Part shown: positions 8,656-15,130 of the stretch, piece by piece
Layout: each line of letters starts with the position of its first letter
How positions within the stretch are numbered: position 1 is the stretch's first letter
Source of the DNA: Nocardia wallacei
GTDB lineage: Bacteria; Actinomycetota; Actinomycetes; Mycobacteriales; Mycobacteriaceae
Assembly: GCF_029869545.1 (NCBI RefSeq)
Contig: NZ_JARWQD010000172.1
Coordinates: forward strand, 1 to 32,597
Direction: 5' to 3'
Length of the DNA stretch: 32,597 nt
Program-made: the position numbers and the translations under genes
Notes under the pieces: model-generated
The model's database searches: none
Seen by the model: the letters and a program-made list of their open reading frames with translations, nothing else
Told to the model about the DNA's origin: nothing

Positions 8656-8674
8656 ATAGGTTAGGCAACCCTAT
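8656..8674 (-). promoter_or_regulatory. IdeR-like iron box upstream of salicyl-AMP ligase
   Basis: The plus strand reads AGGTTAGGCAACCCTA in the core and matches the 19-bp IdeR consensus at 15 positions, the best of the three boxes seen here. It lies 44 bases upstream of the ligase ATG on the minus strand, a usual place for an iron-dependent repressor operator. Confidence 0.7.
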
Positions 8675-8698
8675 CTCACGGCGCGAGGTCGTTACCGG

Positions 8699-9307
8699 TC
8701 AGCTCAGGATGTGCAGGTCGTAGAAGAACTGGTACCGCTGCGGGTCGTCGGGCAGGAACCAGTGGAAGCCCTCTTCCAGGAAGACGGCGACCAGGTTGAC
8801 CGCGATCACCACGCCCAGGAACCAGATCGCGATCGCGCCGATCGCCCGATGCGGGCGGTCCGCGACGGTGTGCGCCGCGGTCTCGTCCGAAAAACACAGC
8901 AGCACACCGGCGGTCGCGATGGCGGCGACGAACAGGATCCACGCCCACACGTACAGGTGCAGGCCCAGCACCGGACTGCCGTAGCCGGGATCGCCGGGCA
9001 GGATGTGCAGCATCGTCTGGCGCCAGGCCGCGAAGCCGCCGCCCACGCAGGCCACGATCGACAGTCCCCAGCCCGTCATGTAGTCGCGGGCGTGGATGGT
9101 GCCGGTCATGCCGCGGCGCACGATATAGGCGCCGCCGAGCGCGGCCAGCAGCATGAACATTCGCTGGATCATGCACAGCGGGCACGGATATTCCCACCCG
9201 ATGAACTGGGTGCCGAGTCCGCCGCACACCACGCCCGTCCAGCCCACGACGAAGATGACCGCCAGCCAGTACTGCAACTGCCCGAGCCAGGCCCACCGGC
9301 CGGTCAC
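8699..9307 (-). CDS. DsbB-like disulfide bond formation membrane protein
   Basis: 202 aa with about five hydrophobic helices. Near the end of the first external loop is WEYPCPLCMIQRM, the CxxC plus IQR signature of DsbB (Cys42, Cys45), which passes electrons from thiol oxidases to quinone. The remaining cysteines (28, 87, 138) do not form the second external pair seen in E. coli DsbB, so the relay may be shortened. GTG 9307 is preferred because it overlaps the stop of the upstream 54-aa gene (GTGA), giving coupled translation and placing the first helix properly; a longer read from 9385 lies over the small gene and is unlikely. Its thiol-oxidase partner is not in the window. Confidence 0.82.
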   Translation of the reverse strand: MTGRWAWLGQLQYWLAVIFVVGWTGVVCGGLGTQFIGWEYPCPLCMIQRMFMLLAALGGAYIVRRGMTGTIHARDYMTGWGLSIVACVGGGFAAWRQTMLHILPGDPGYGSPVLGLHLYVWAWILFVAAIATAGVLLCFSDETAAHTVADRPHRAIGAIAIWFLGVVIAVNLVAVFLEEGFHWFLPDDPQRYQFFYDLHILS

Positions 9308-9468
9308 CAGGTCAGTCCCAGTCCGAGGGAACTGGTGATGTGGTGCCGCAGCAGCAGGAGGGTGAGGACGAGCGCGATCCACCATCCGGCCAGCACCACG
9401 CGGCGCGACCGCTGCCGGTAGAGCATCACCACCACCGCGAGCAAACCCGCGAAGATGATCGTGTCCAT
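9304..9468 (-). CDS. DUF5993-like 54-aa membrane protein
   Basis: ATG 9468 begins MDTIIFAGLLAVVVMLYRQR, followed by a basic turn and a second hydrophobic helix (about 26-41), then RHHITSSLGLGL. Two short helices with this RHHIT tail are what I recall for DUF5993 proteins, which often lie directly before a DsbB-like gene in actinobacteria. The stop codon overlaps the GTG of the DsbB-like gene by four bases. The pairing suggests a small accessory subunit of the disulfide system, but that is inference. No strong ribosome site is visible; an in-frame upstream start at 9507 is less likely because it adds a basic non-hydrophobic leader. Confidence 0.7.
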   Translation of the reverse strand: MDTIIFAGLLAVVVMLYRQRSRRVVLAGWWIALVLTLLLLRHHITSSLGLGLTW

Positions 9469-9620
9469 ACGCGGACGGTACCGTTGCCGGTGGTACGAAG
9501 GGTTCATTCGAGCCTGGACACGCCGCTTTCCCGACCGGATCGAAGGTGTGGCTAATGAGCAGCCAATCCTGCCGAACGGTTGCGTGCGTCAGGGCGGGAG
9601 ACTGCGGGCCGTAACCGCTC

Positions 9621-9626
9621 TAGACT
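9621..9626 (+). promoter_or_regulatory. -10 element TAGACT for a leaderless SDR transcript
   Basis: TAGACT is followed by seven bases and then the GTG at 9634. The pattern TANNNT-N7-GTG is the standard leaderless arrangement in mycobacteria and relatives. No ribosome site precedes the GTG, which supports this reading. No clear -35 is seen. Confidence 0.6.
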
Positions 9627-9633
9627 CGTCCTC

Positions 9634-10515
9634 GTGACAGGTTGGGACAGTTCGGACATGCCCGATCAGAGCGGCCGCACGGTCATCGTCACCGGCGCCA
9701 ACAGCGGGCTCGGTGCGGTCACCACGCGGGTGCTGGCGGCGGCCGGCGCGCAGGTGATCATGGCCTGCCGCGACGAGGTGAAGGCCCGCGCGGTGGCGAA
9801 CACGATCGGTGAGCGGGCGCAGGTGCGCCGCCTGGATCTGGCCGATCTCGCCTCGGTCCGGCAGTTCGCCGACTCGATCGAGCGCGCCGACGTGCTGATC
9901 AACAACGCCGGTGTGATGGCGGTGCCGCTGCGCCGCACCGCCGAGGGCTTCGAAATGCAGATCGGCACAAACCATCTCGGGCATTTCGCGCTGACCGGCC
10001 TGCTGCTGGACAAGATCGCCGACCGGATCGTCACGGTCTCCAGCGGGGCGCACATGATCGGCAAGATCGATCTCAACGACCTGAACTGGGAGCGTCGCCG
10101 GTACGAGCGCTGGCAGGCGTACGGCCAGGCCAAGCTGGCGAATCTGATGTTCGCCTACGAACTGCAGCGGCGGCTGACCGCGGCCGGTTCGGCCAAGGTG
10201 TCGGTGGCGGCCCATCCCGGTTATGCCGCAACGGAATTGCAGTCGCATACCGAAACGTTCCAGGACCGGATCATGGCGCTCGGCAATCGGATCCTGGCGC
10301 AGAGCGCCGAGATGGGCGCGCTGCCAACGCTGTTCGCGGCCACCGCCGAGGTCGAGCCGGGTGCGTTCTACGGGCCCACCGGCTGGCGCGGGCTGCGCGG
10401 GTACCCGGGCCGCAGCGGATCGTCGTCCGCCTCGCGCGACGAGGTCACCGCGCGGCGGCTGTGGGAGCTGTCCGAGCAGCTGACCAAGGTCACCTATCCG
10501 TTCTCCCGCCGCTGA
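9634..10515 (+). CDS. Short-chain dehydrogenase/reductase
   Basis: 293 aa Rossmann-fold oxidoreductase. Cofactor motif TGANSGLG (20-27), NNAG (90-93), catalytic Ser in VSSGAH (about 136-137) and YGQAK (Tyr163, Lys167). ACRD after the second strand carries an Arg that commonly favours NADP(H). It resembles the retinol-dehydrogenase/WW-oxidoreductase-like group (QIGTNHLGHF, ELQRRL, HPGYAATELQ). The substrate cannot be told. GTG 9634 fits a leaderless start; ATG 9658 (MPDQSGRTV) is the alternative. Divergent from the DUF5993-like gene and followed, 106 bases on, by the decarboxylase-like gene under its own promoter. Confidence 0.85.
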   Translation: MTGWDSSDMPDQSGRTVIVTGANSGLGAVTTRVLAAAGAQVIMACRDEVKARAVANTIGERAQVRRLDLADLASVRQFADSIERADVLINNAGVMAVPLRRTAEGFEMQIGTNHLGHFALTGLLLDKIADRIVTVSSGAHMIGKIDLNDLNWERRRYERWQAYGQAKLANLMFAYELQRRLTAAGSAKVSVAAHPGYAATELQSHTETFQDRIMALGNRILAQSAEMGALPTLFAATAEVEPGAFYGPTGWRGLRGYPGRSGSSSASRDEVTARRLWELSEQLTKVTYPFSRR

Positions 10516-10544
10516 GGCCGGTGGCGCGCGTCACATTCCGCCTC

Positions 10545-10571
10545 TGTCACACCCCTGACCGCCACGTCGTC
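10545..10571 (+). promoter_or_regulatory. ECF41-type promoter (TGTCACA, 16 bases, CGTC)
   Basis: TGTCACA at 10545-10551 and CGTC at 10568-10571 are separated by 16 bases and lie about 50 bases upstream of the ATG at 10622. This pair of hexamer-like elements is what has been reported for promoters served by ECF41 sigma factors, whose usual target is a carboxymuconolactone decarboxylase, oxidoreductase or epimerase gene. The gene downstream is of that first kind, and an ECF41 sigma gene is present at 21590-22510. Confidence 0.6.
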
Positions 10572-10621
10572 GCCTTGATATACGGACGCCGCGCCCCGCG
10601 GCCCGAGGTCAGGAGACAGCG

Positions 10622-11095
10622 ATGGAACCCCGATTCAACCTGTACGCCAACGAGATCGGCGCGAAGGTCGTCAAGCGAGTCGGCAATGTCGGACTGGCGA
10701 TCGACCAGTCGACCCTGCCGCACGCCACGCAGGAGATCGTGAAGCTGCGCGCCAGCCAGATCAACGGCTGCGGATTCTGCACCGATATGCACTCCAAGGA
10801 CGCGCTGGCCGCCGGGGAGACCCAGGTGCGGCTCAACCTGGTCGCCGCCTGGCGCGAGGCGACCGTCTTCACCGAGCAGGAGCGCGCCGCGCTCGCGCTC
10901 ACCGAGGAGGGCACCCGCCTCGCCGACGCCCACCACGGCGTCAGCGACGAGACCTGGGAACTGGTGCGCAAGCACTACGACGACGATCAGATCGCCGCCC
11001 TGATCTCGCTGATCGCGCTGATCAACGCCTACAACCGGCTGAACGTGATCTCGCGAATCCCCGCGGGCAGCTACGAACCCGGCATGTTCGGATAG
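10622..11095 (+). CDS. Carboxymuconolactone decarboxylase / AhpD-like protein
   Basis: 157 aa all-helical protein of the AhpD-like superfamily. The redox or active-site motif CGFCTDMHSKD (Cys50, Cys53, His57) is intact, and the preceding helix EIVKLRASQINGC is typical. Proteins of this group act as alkylhydroperoxidase-like thiol reductases or gamma-carboxymuconolactone decarboxylases; the CxxC favours a redox role here. The ATG has AGGAGA six to eleven bases upstream. The upstream ECF41-type promoter suggests control by a SigJ-like sigma factor. A 10-bp hairpin at 11111-11149 likely ends the transcript, so this appears to be a single-gene unit. Confidence 0.85.
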   Translation: MEPRFNLYANEIGAKVVKRVGNVGLAIDQSTLPHATQEIVKLRASQINGCGFCTDMHSKDALAAGETQVRLNLVAAWREATVFTEQERAALALTEEGTRLADAHHGVSDETWELVRKHYDDDQIAALISLIALINAYNRLNVISRIPAGSYEPGMFG

Positions 11096-11110
11096 GGCCT
11101 GCGGCGAATT

Positions 11111-11149
11111 CGAGCCCGGTGGCGGATCTCTCGATCCGAACCGGGCTCG
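11111..11149 (+). terminator. Hairpin terminator after the AhpD-like gene
   Basis: CGAGCCCGGT (11111-11120) pairs perfectly with ACCGGGCTCG (11140-11149), and an inner CGGAT/ATCCG stem (11123-11127 with 11134-11138) closes the loop. No T run follows, which is common for terminators in this group. It lies 16 bases after the stop at 11095 and before the aromatic leader promoter. Confidence 0.6.
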
Positions 11150-11222
11150 TGTGCTGTCGGGGGCCGGTGTGGTGGTTCTCACGCGGGGCCGGGCGTATGT
11201 TCAGGCGCGCGACATCGGCTGG

Positions 11223-11228
11223 TACAGT
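11223..11228 (+). promoter_or_regulatory. -10 element TACAGT for the aromatic leader transcript
   Basis: TACAGT is followed by seven bases and the GTG at 11236, the leaderless spacing. A weak -35 (TTCAGG, 11200-11205) lies 17 bases upstream of it. The transcript would begin at or beside the GTG of the leader peptide and run into the DAHP synthase gene. Confidence 0.6.
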
Positions 11229-11235
11229 CGCGATC

Positions 11236-11301
11236 GTGCAGCGCGCGTATTTCTGGTTTACGAAGCCGGCCCCGGGTGGGCCGGTCGGTGAACCGCGCTG
11301 A
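11236..11301 (+). CDS. 21-aa aromatic leader peptide upstream of DAHP synthase
   Basis: A leaderless GTG opens a 21-codon reading frame, MQRAYFWFTKPAPGGPVGEP then Arg and TGA. Codons 5-8 are Tyr-Phe-Trp-Phe (11248-11259), so all three aromatic amino acids occur in a row. The gene that follows 81 bases later makes DAHP, the first intermediate of aromatic amino-acid synthesis. A 7-bp hairpin CCGGCCC/GGGCCGG (11266-11272 with 11278-11284) starts just after the aromatic codons, where a stalled ribosome would cover it. These are the hallmarks of a ribosome-mediated attenuator. A leader peptide (aroR) on a DAHP synthase gene has been reported in Corynebacterium glutamicum, from memory. Chance occurrence of the codons cannot be excluded. 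Confidence 0.65.
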   Translation: MQRAYFWFTKPAPGGPVGEPR

Positions 11302-11382
11302 CCTTCTCCCACCCCGAGCCGGACGACCAAGTCGGCTCGACGGGATGTTCTCGGTGGGTCGACCTGAGAAAAGGAACCCACG
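11302..11382 (+). promoter_or_regulatory. Leader region with mutually exclusive hairpins over the DAHP synthase ribosome site
   Basis: Three pairings can be drawn. (a) GAGCCG/CGGCTC at 11316-11321 with 11333-11338. (b) CCCACC/GGTGGG at 11308-11313 with 11353-11358, enclosing (a). (c) GTGGGT/ACCCAC at 11354-11359 with 11376-11381, whose 16-base loop holds the Shine-Dalgarno AAAAGGA (11369-11375). Pairings (b) and (c) use the same GTGGG bases and exclude each other. Ribosome position on the peptide could thus set whether the ribosome site is masked. No U-rich tract follows, so control of translation (or Rho-dependent ending) is more likely than an intrinsic terminator. Confidence 0.5.
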
Positions 11383-12483
11383 ATGACACACGCAGCCGAT
11401 GCCGAGGCGCCCTCGAAATCCGGGACCGTCGCGGATCTCGACGATCAGCGCACCCTGAGCATCAGCCCGCTGCTGTCGCCCGCCGACGTGCGGCGTGACC
11501 ACCCGATCGACGAGGCGCTCGCCGAGACCGTGCGCGCCGGCCGCAAGGCCACCGTCGACGTGCTGAACGGCACCGACGACCGCCTGATGGTGATCGTCGG
11601 GCCGTGCTCGGTGCACGATCCCGAGGCCGCGATGGACTACGCCCGGCGCCTGGCCGCCAAGGCCGCCGAGGTGGCGGATCGGCTGCACGTGGTGATGCGG
11701 GTGTACTTCGAGAAGCCGCGCACCACCCTCGGGTGGAAGGGCCTGATCAACGATCCGCATCTGGACGGGACCTTCGACATCAACACGGGCCTGGGTCTCG
11801 GGCGGCGGCTGCTGGTGGACATCACCGCGCTGGGCCTGCCGGTCGCGTGCGAGTTCCTCGATCCGATCACCCCGCAGTACATCGCGGACCTGGTCTCCTA
11901 CGGTGCGATCGGGGCCCGCACGGCCGCCAGCCAGGTGCATCGGCAGCTGGCCAGCGCGCTGTCGATGCCGGTCGGCATCAAGAACGGTACCGACGGCGAT
12001 GTGCAGGTGGCCGTCGACGGCGTGCGCGCCGCGGCCGCCAGCCACGTCTTCCCGGGCACCGGCCTGGACGGGCGTTCCGCGCTGATCCGCACCGTCGGTA
12101 ATCCCGACTGCCACGTGATCCTGCGCGGCGGCAGCACCGGGCCCAACTACGACGCGGCCTCGGTGACCGAGGCGTGCATTCGCTTGGAGAAGGCGTCGCT
12201 GCCGCAGCGGGTCGTGGTCGACGCCAGCCACGGCAACAGCAACAAGGACCACACCAAGCAGGTCGACGTCGTCACCGATATCGCCGAGCGGATCGCCGGC
12301 GGGGACCGCAGCGTCGTGGGACTGATGATGGAGAGCTTCCTCGCCGCCGGTCGCCAGGACCTCGCCCTCGGCCGCGCCGCCGACCTCACCTACGGCCGAT
12401 CCATCACCGACGCCTGCCTCGACTGGGACACCACCGCCACCCAGCTCGACCGCCTCGCCGACGCCGTCACCACCCGCCGCTAG
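11383..12483 (+). CDS. aroG: 3-deoxy-7-phosphoheptulonate (DAHP) synthase, type I
   Basis: 366 aa, E. coli AroF/G/H type. It condenses phosphoenolpyruvate with erythrose-4-phosphate to open the shikimate pathway. Signatures: VGPCSVHDP (72-80), KPRTTLGWKGLINDP (111-125), CEFLDPITPQY (156-166), GARTAASQVHR (177-187), RGGSTGPNYD and DASHGNSNKDH. It differs from the type II enzyme known as AroG in M. tuberculosis, so the symbol refers to the E. coli family. ATG 11383 has AAAAGGA upstream inside a potential hairpin. The aromatic leader peptide suggests attenuation; the protein itself is probably feedback-inhibited, but the effector cannot be read from the sequence. It is followed by a terminator-like hairpin and the convergent methyltransferase gene. 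Confidence 0.92.
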   Translation: MTHAADAEAPSKSGTVADLDDQRTLSISPLLSPADVRRDHPIDEALAETVRAGRKATVDVLNGTDDRLMVIVGPCSVHDPEAAMDYARRLAAKAAEVADRLHVVMRVYFEKPRTTLGWKGLINDPHLDGTFDINTGLGLGRRLLVDITALGLPVACEFLDPITPQYIADLVSYGAIGARTAASQVHRQLASALSMPVGIKNGTDGDVQVAVDGVRAAAASHVFPGTGLDGRSALIRTVGNPDCHVILRGGSTGPNYDAASVTEACIRLEKASLPQRVVVDASHGNSNKDHTKQVDVVTDIAERIAGGDRSVVGLMMESFLAAGRQDLALGRAADLTYGRSITDACLDWDTTATQLDRLADAVTTRR

Positions 12484-12505
12484 CCCGTTCACGCACCCCT
12501 GGCGT

Positions 12506-12547
12506 GTTCCCGCACCACCTGCAGGCCCATGCAGGGCGTGCGGGAAC
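12506..12547. terminator. Bidirectional hairpin between DAHP synthase and methyltransferase genes
   Basis: GTTCCCGCAC (12506-12515) pairs perfectly with GTGCGGGAAC (12538-12547). Inside, CCTGCA and TGCAGG form a second stem with a six-base loop. It sits 23 bases after the DAHP synthase stop and 25 before the end of the convergent methyltransferase gene, so it can serve both. GTGCGGGAA recurs at 12557-12565, giving a third copy of the arm. Confidence 0.6.
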
Positions 12548-12571
12548 GTGCAGAGGGTGCGGGAAGGGTTG

Positions 12572-13114
12572 TCAGGGGCGGGGGTGTTTGCGGGCGATGA
12601 GGGTGAGGAGGTCGCCGGAGGGGTGGAGTTCGGTGGTGAAGCCGGACGTGGTGAGGTTGTGGGTGAGTTGGGCCGGGGGTGGTTTGGGGCTCTCGGGGCG
12701 GGTGGTGGTCGGGGTGCCGTAGCCGTAGCAGAGGTAGAGGGCGCCGTCCGGGGTCAGCACGTTGTGGATGAATGTGAGTTCTCGTGCGCAGGGACGGGTC
12801 CAGAACAGATTCACGTTCATTGCCAGGACCTTGTCGAAGGCCAGGCCCTCGAGGTCGGGCGCGGTGGGCAGCTGTTCGAGGGCGGCGTGCAGAAGGCGCA
12901 ACCGGCCCGAATCGATCAGCGCGGCATGGCGTTCGGCGGATCGGCGGACGGCCGTCTCCGAGCGGTCGGCGGCGACGATGCGTCCGGTGGTCAGCCGGGC
13001 GGCCAGGTGCGCGACCGAGGGGCTGGACCCCGCGCCGATCTCGAGGATCAGGTCGTTCGGCCGCACCGACATGAGGTCGGCGATCCATTCGAAGCGCTCG
13101 GTACTCGCCACCAT
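12572..13114 (-). CDS. Class I SAM-dependent methyltransferase
   Basis: 180 aa with the SAM-binding motif LILEIGAGSS (about residues 21-30), an acidic end of strand 2 (IVAADRSE), FDKVLAMNVNLFW around motif IV and a final GDLLTLIARKHP strand. The order of motifs is that of a small Rossmann methyltransferase; the substrate is unknown. The start is placed at ATG 13114; a TAGATT -10 element on the minus strand lies seven bases before the next codon, GTG 13111, so the true leaderless start may be one codon later. Longer reads upstream run over the LysE promoter and are not supported. It is divergent from the LysE gene. Confidence 0.75.
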   Translation of the reverse strand: MVASTERFEWIADLMSVRPNDLILEIGAGSSPSVAHLAARLTTGRIVAADRSETAVRRSAERHAALIDSGRLRLLHAALEQLPTAPDLEGLAFDKVLAMNVNLFWTRPCARELTFIHNVLTPDGALYLCYGYGTPTTTRPESPKPPPAQLTHNLTTSGFTTELHPSGDLLTLIARKHPRP

Positions 13115-13187
13115 CGCGAATCTACCGGTGCCCGCGGTCCACCGGATGCGAACTGGCTCGTGACAGCCGCGGGCGGGGCGTAGCAGC

Positions 13188-13841
13188 ATGAGCGACATGA
13201 TCGAGATGACCGCGGTGGCAGGTGTGGCGGTGGCCGCTCTCGGACTGGTGCTCACGCCGGGGCCGAACATGGTGTACCTGGTGTCGCGCACCGTGTCCCA
13301 GGGCCGTCGCGCCGGATTCGTGTCGCTGGCCGGGGTCGCGGTCGGATTCCTGGTCTACCTGGTGGCGATCGCGGCGGGGATCACGGCGATCTTCGCGGTG
13401 GTGCCGGGCCTGTATCTGACGGTGAAGCTCGCCGGGGCCGCGTATCTCGGCTGGCTGGCGTGGAAGACGTTGCGGCCCGGCGGGATTTCGGCCTTCACCC
13501 CGTCCGACCTGCCCGCCGATCCCGCCCGGCGGCTGTTCACCATGGGCTTGGTCACCAATCTGCTGAATCCGAAGATCGCGATCATGTACATGGCGCTGAT
13601 CCCCCAGTTCGTGGTGCCCGCGCGCGGGCAGGTGTGGCTGCAGAGCCTGTCGCTGGGCGCGGTGCAGATCACGATCGCGCTGCTGGTGAACGGACTGATC
13701 GTGCTCGGCTCCGGCGCCGTCGCGGCATTCCTCGGCGGCCGCCCGCTGTGGCAGCGGGCGCAGCGCTGGGTCACCGGGACGATGCTCGGCGCGATCGCCG
13801 TCCTGCTCGCCACCGACCGCGCCCGCCCCGTCCCCGCCTGA
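13188..13841 (+). CDS. LysE/RhtB-family amino-acid exporter
   Basis: 217 aa membrane protein with about six hydrophobic helices. The N-terminal LVLTPGPNMVYLVSRT is the LysE/RhtB hallmark, and GLVTNLLNPKIAIMYMALIPQFV is the conserved second half (NPK in the re-entrant region). Members export amino acids or their analogues such as homoserine, threonine or lysine; the substrate is not evident. ATG 13188 is used. It converges with the dapC-type gene 24 bases downstream; a short GACCC/GGGTC hairpin (13853-13867) lies between them. A second, distinct member of the family is at 25769-26410. Confidence 0.87.
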   Translation: MSDMIEMTAVAGVAVAALGLVLTPGPNMVYLVSRTVSQGRRAGFVSLAGVAVGFLVYLVAIAAGITAIFAVVPGLYLTVKLAGAAYLGWLAWKTLRPGGISAFTPSDLPADPARRLFTMGLVTNLLNPKIAIMYMALIPQFVVPARGQVWLQSLSLGAVQITIALLVNGLIVLGSGAVAAFLGGRPLWQRAQRWVTGTMLGAIAVLLATDRARPVPA

Positions 13842-13865
13842 GTTCCCCTGGCGACCCTCGCGGGG

Positions 13866-15050
13866 TCAGGTGGGCGACTGGGCGGGGTGGGCGGTGTGCA
13901 GGCGGCGTACGGCCTCGTCCAGAGTGTCGTCCTGTTTGCAGAAGGCGAAGCGCACCATGCGGTTCCAGGCGGCCTTGTCGTCGGCGAAGACGCTCAGCGG
14001 CACGGCCGCGACGCCCAGGCGCTCGGGCAGCTCGCGGCAGAACGTGTGGGCGTCGTGGTCGGTGAGGCCGGAGATGTCGGCACAGACGAAATAGGTTCCG
14101 TCGCTTCGCTTGACGCCGAATCCGGCGTCGGACAGCGCCTGCGACAACCGGATCCGCTTCTCCGACAGCGCATCGCGCAGCGCCGCGACCCAGGGCAGCT
14201 CGTGTTCGAGGGCGTAGGCGACCGCGGGCTGGAAGGGTCCGCCGCCGACGAAGGTGAGGAACTGCTTGGCCGCGATCACCCCGTCGATCAGGGGGGCGGG
14301 TCCGCACGCCCATCCGATCTTCCAGCCGGTGACGCTGAAAGTCTTTGCGGCACTGGATATCACGACGGTGCGCTCGTACATGCCGGGCAGCGTCGCGATG
14401 CTGATGTGCTCGTGGCCGTCGAAGGTCAGATGCTCGTACACCTCGTCGGTCACCACCAGTAGGTCGTGCTCGCAGGCCAATTCGGCGATGGCCCGAAGGT
14501 CGGCCCGGCCGAGTACGGTGCCGGTCGGATTGTGCGGCGAATTCAGCAGCAGCATGCGGGTTTTCGGCGTGATGGCGGCGCGCAGGCTGTCGATGTCGAG
14601 GGCGAATCCGGTGCCGTCGGGGACCAGGCGGGCGGTGCGCCGCGTCGCCCCGGCGAGGGCGACCGCGGCGGCATAGGAGTCGTAGTACGGCTCGATCAGC
14701 ACCACCTCCTCACCGGGTTCGACCAGCCCGAGGATCGAGGCCGCGATCGCCTCGGTGGCGCCGACGGTCACCAGCACCTGGCTGCCGGGGTCGTACTCGG
14801 TGCCGTAGCGCCGCGCCCGATCCGCCGCGATCGCCTGCCGCAGCACCGGCATGCCCCGGCCCGGCGGGTACTGGTTGACGCCGTCGGCGATGGCCGTGCG
14901 GGCCGCCTCCAGCACGGCGGCGGGCCCGTCGGTATCCGGAAACCCCTGCCCGAGATTGACCGCGCCGTGTTTCACGGCCAGTTCGGTCATCTCGGCGAAG
15001 ATCGTCGCCCCGAACGGGCGCAGTCGAGCAACGGTGGGCGAATGCGGCAT
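13866..15050 (-). CDS. dapC: PLP-dependent aminotransferase, N-succinyldiaminopimelate type
   Basis: 394 aa class I/II aminotransferase closely resembling M. tuberculosis DapC (Rv0858c). That enzyme makes N-succinyl-LL-2,6-diaminopimelate for lysine and peptidoglycan. Visible features: NLGQGFPDTDGP near the start, GVNQYPPGRGMP, NSPHNPTG, the PLP-phosphate region SSAAKTFSVTGWKIGW with the Schiff-base Lys, and VRFAFCKQDDTLDEA near the end. The same sequence class also includes methionine/kynurenine aminotransferases, so substrate is inferred from similarity. ATG 15050 gives the family N-terminus; a GTG three codons upstream is possible. It lies downstream of lacI on the same strand but a strong hairpin separates them. 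Confidence 0.82.
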   Translation of the reverse strand: MPHSPTVARLRPFGATIFAEMTELAVKHGAVNLGQGFPDTDGPAAVLEAARTAIADGVNQYPPGRGMPVLRQAIAADRARRYGTEYDPGSQVLVTVGATEAIAASILGLVEPGEEVVLIEPYYDSYAAAVALAGATRRTARLVPDGTGFALDIDSLRAAITPKTRMLLLNSPHNPTGTVLGRADLRAIAELACEHDLLVVTDEVYEHLTFDGHEHISIATLPGMYERTVVISSAAKTFSVTGWKIGWACGPAPLIDGVIAAKQFLTFVGGGPFQPAVAYALEHELPWVAALRDALSEKRIRLSQALSDAGFGVKRSDGTYFVCADISGLTDHDAHTFCRELPERLGVAAVPLSVFADDKAAWNRMVRFAFCKQDDTLDEAVRRLHTAHPAQSPT

Positions 15051-15091
15051 GCCGACCACGGTAACGCGCGCCCCGCAAGCCTCTGCCGACC

Positions 15092-15130
15092 CGTGGCCCT
15101 ACCCGCCGCTGCGGGGAGGGTCAGGCCACG
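15092..15130 (-). terminator. Hairpin terminator at the end of the LacI-type gene
   Basis: CGTGGCC (15092-15098) pairs with GGCCACG (15124-15130), and inside it CCCGC (15102-15106) pairs with GCGGG (15111-15115) with a four-base loop. The structure overlaps the regulator's stop codon (15121-15123) and precedes the aminotransferase gene on the minus strand. No T run is present. Confidence 0.45.

Noticed and set aside
12484..12571. Small RNA gene in the hairpin-rich gap after the DAHP synthase gene
   Set aside because: A bidirectional terminator explains the pairing; no promoter is visible.
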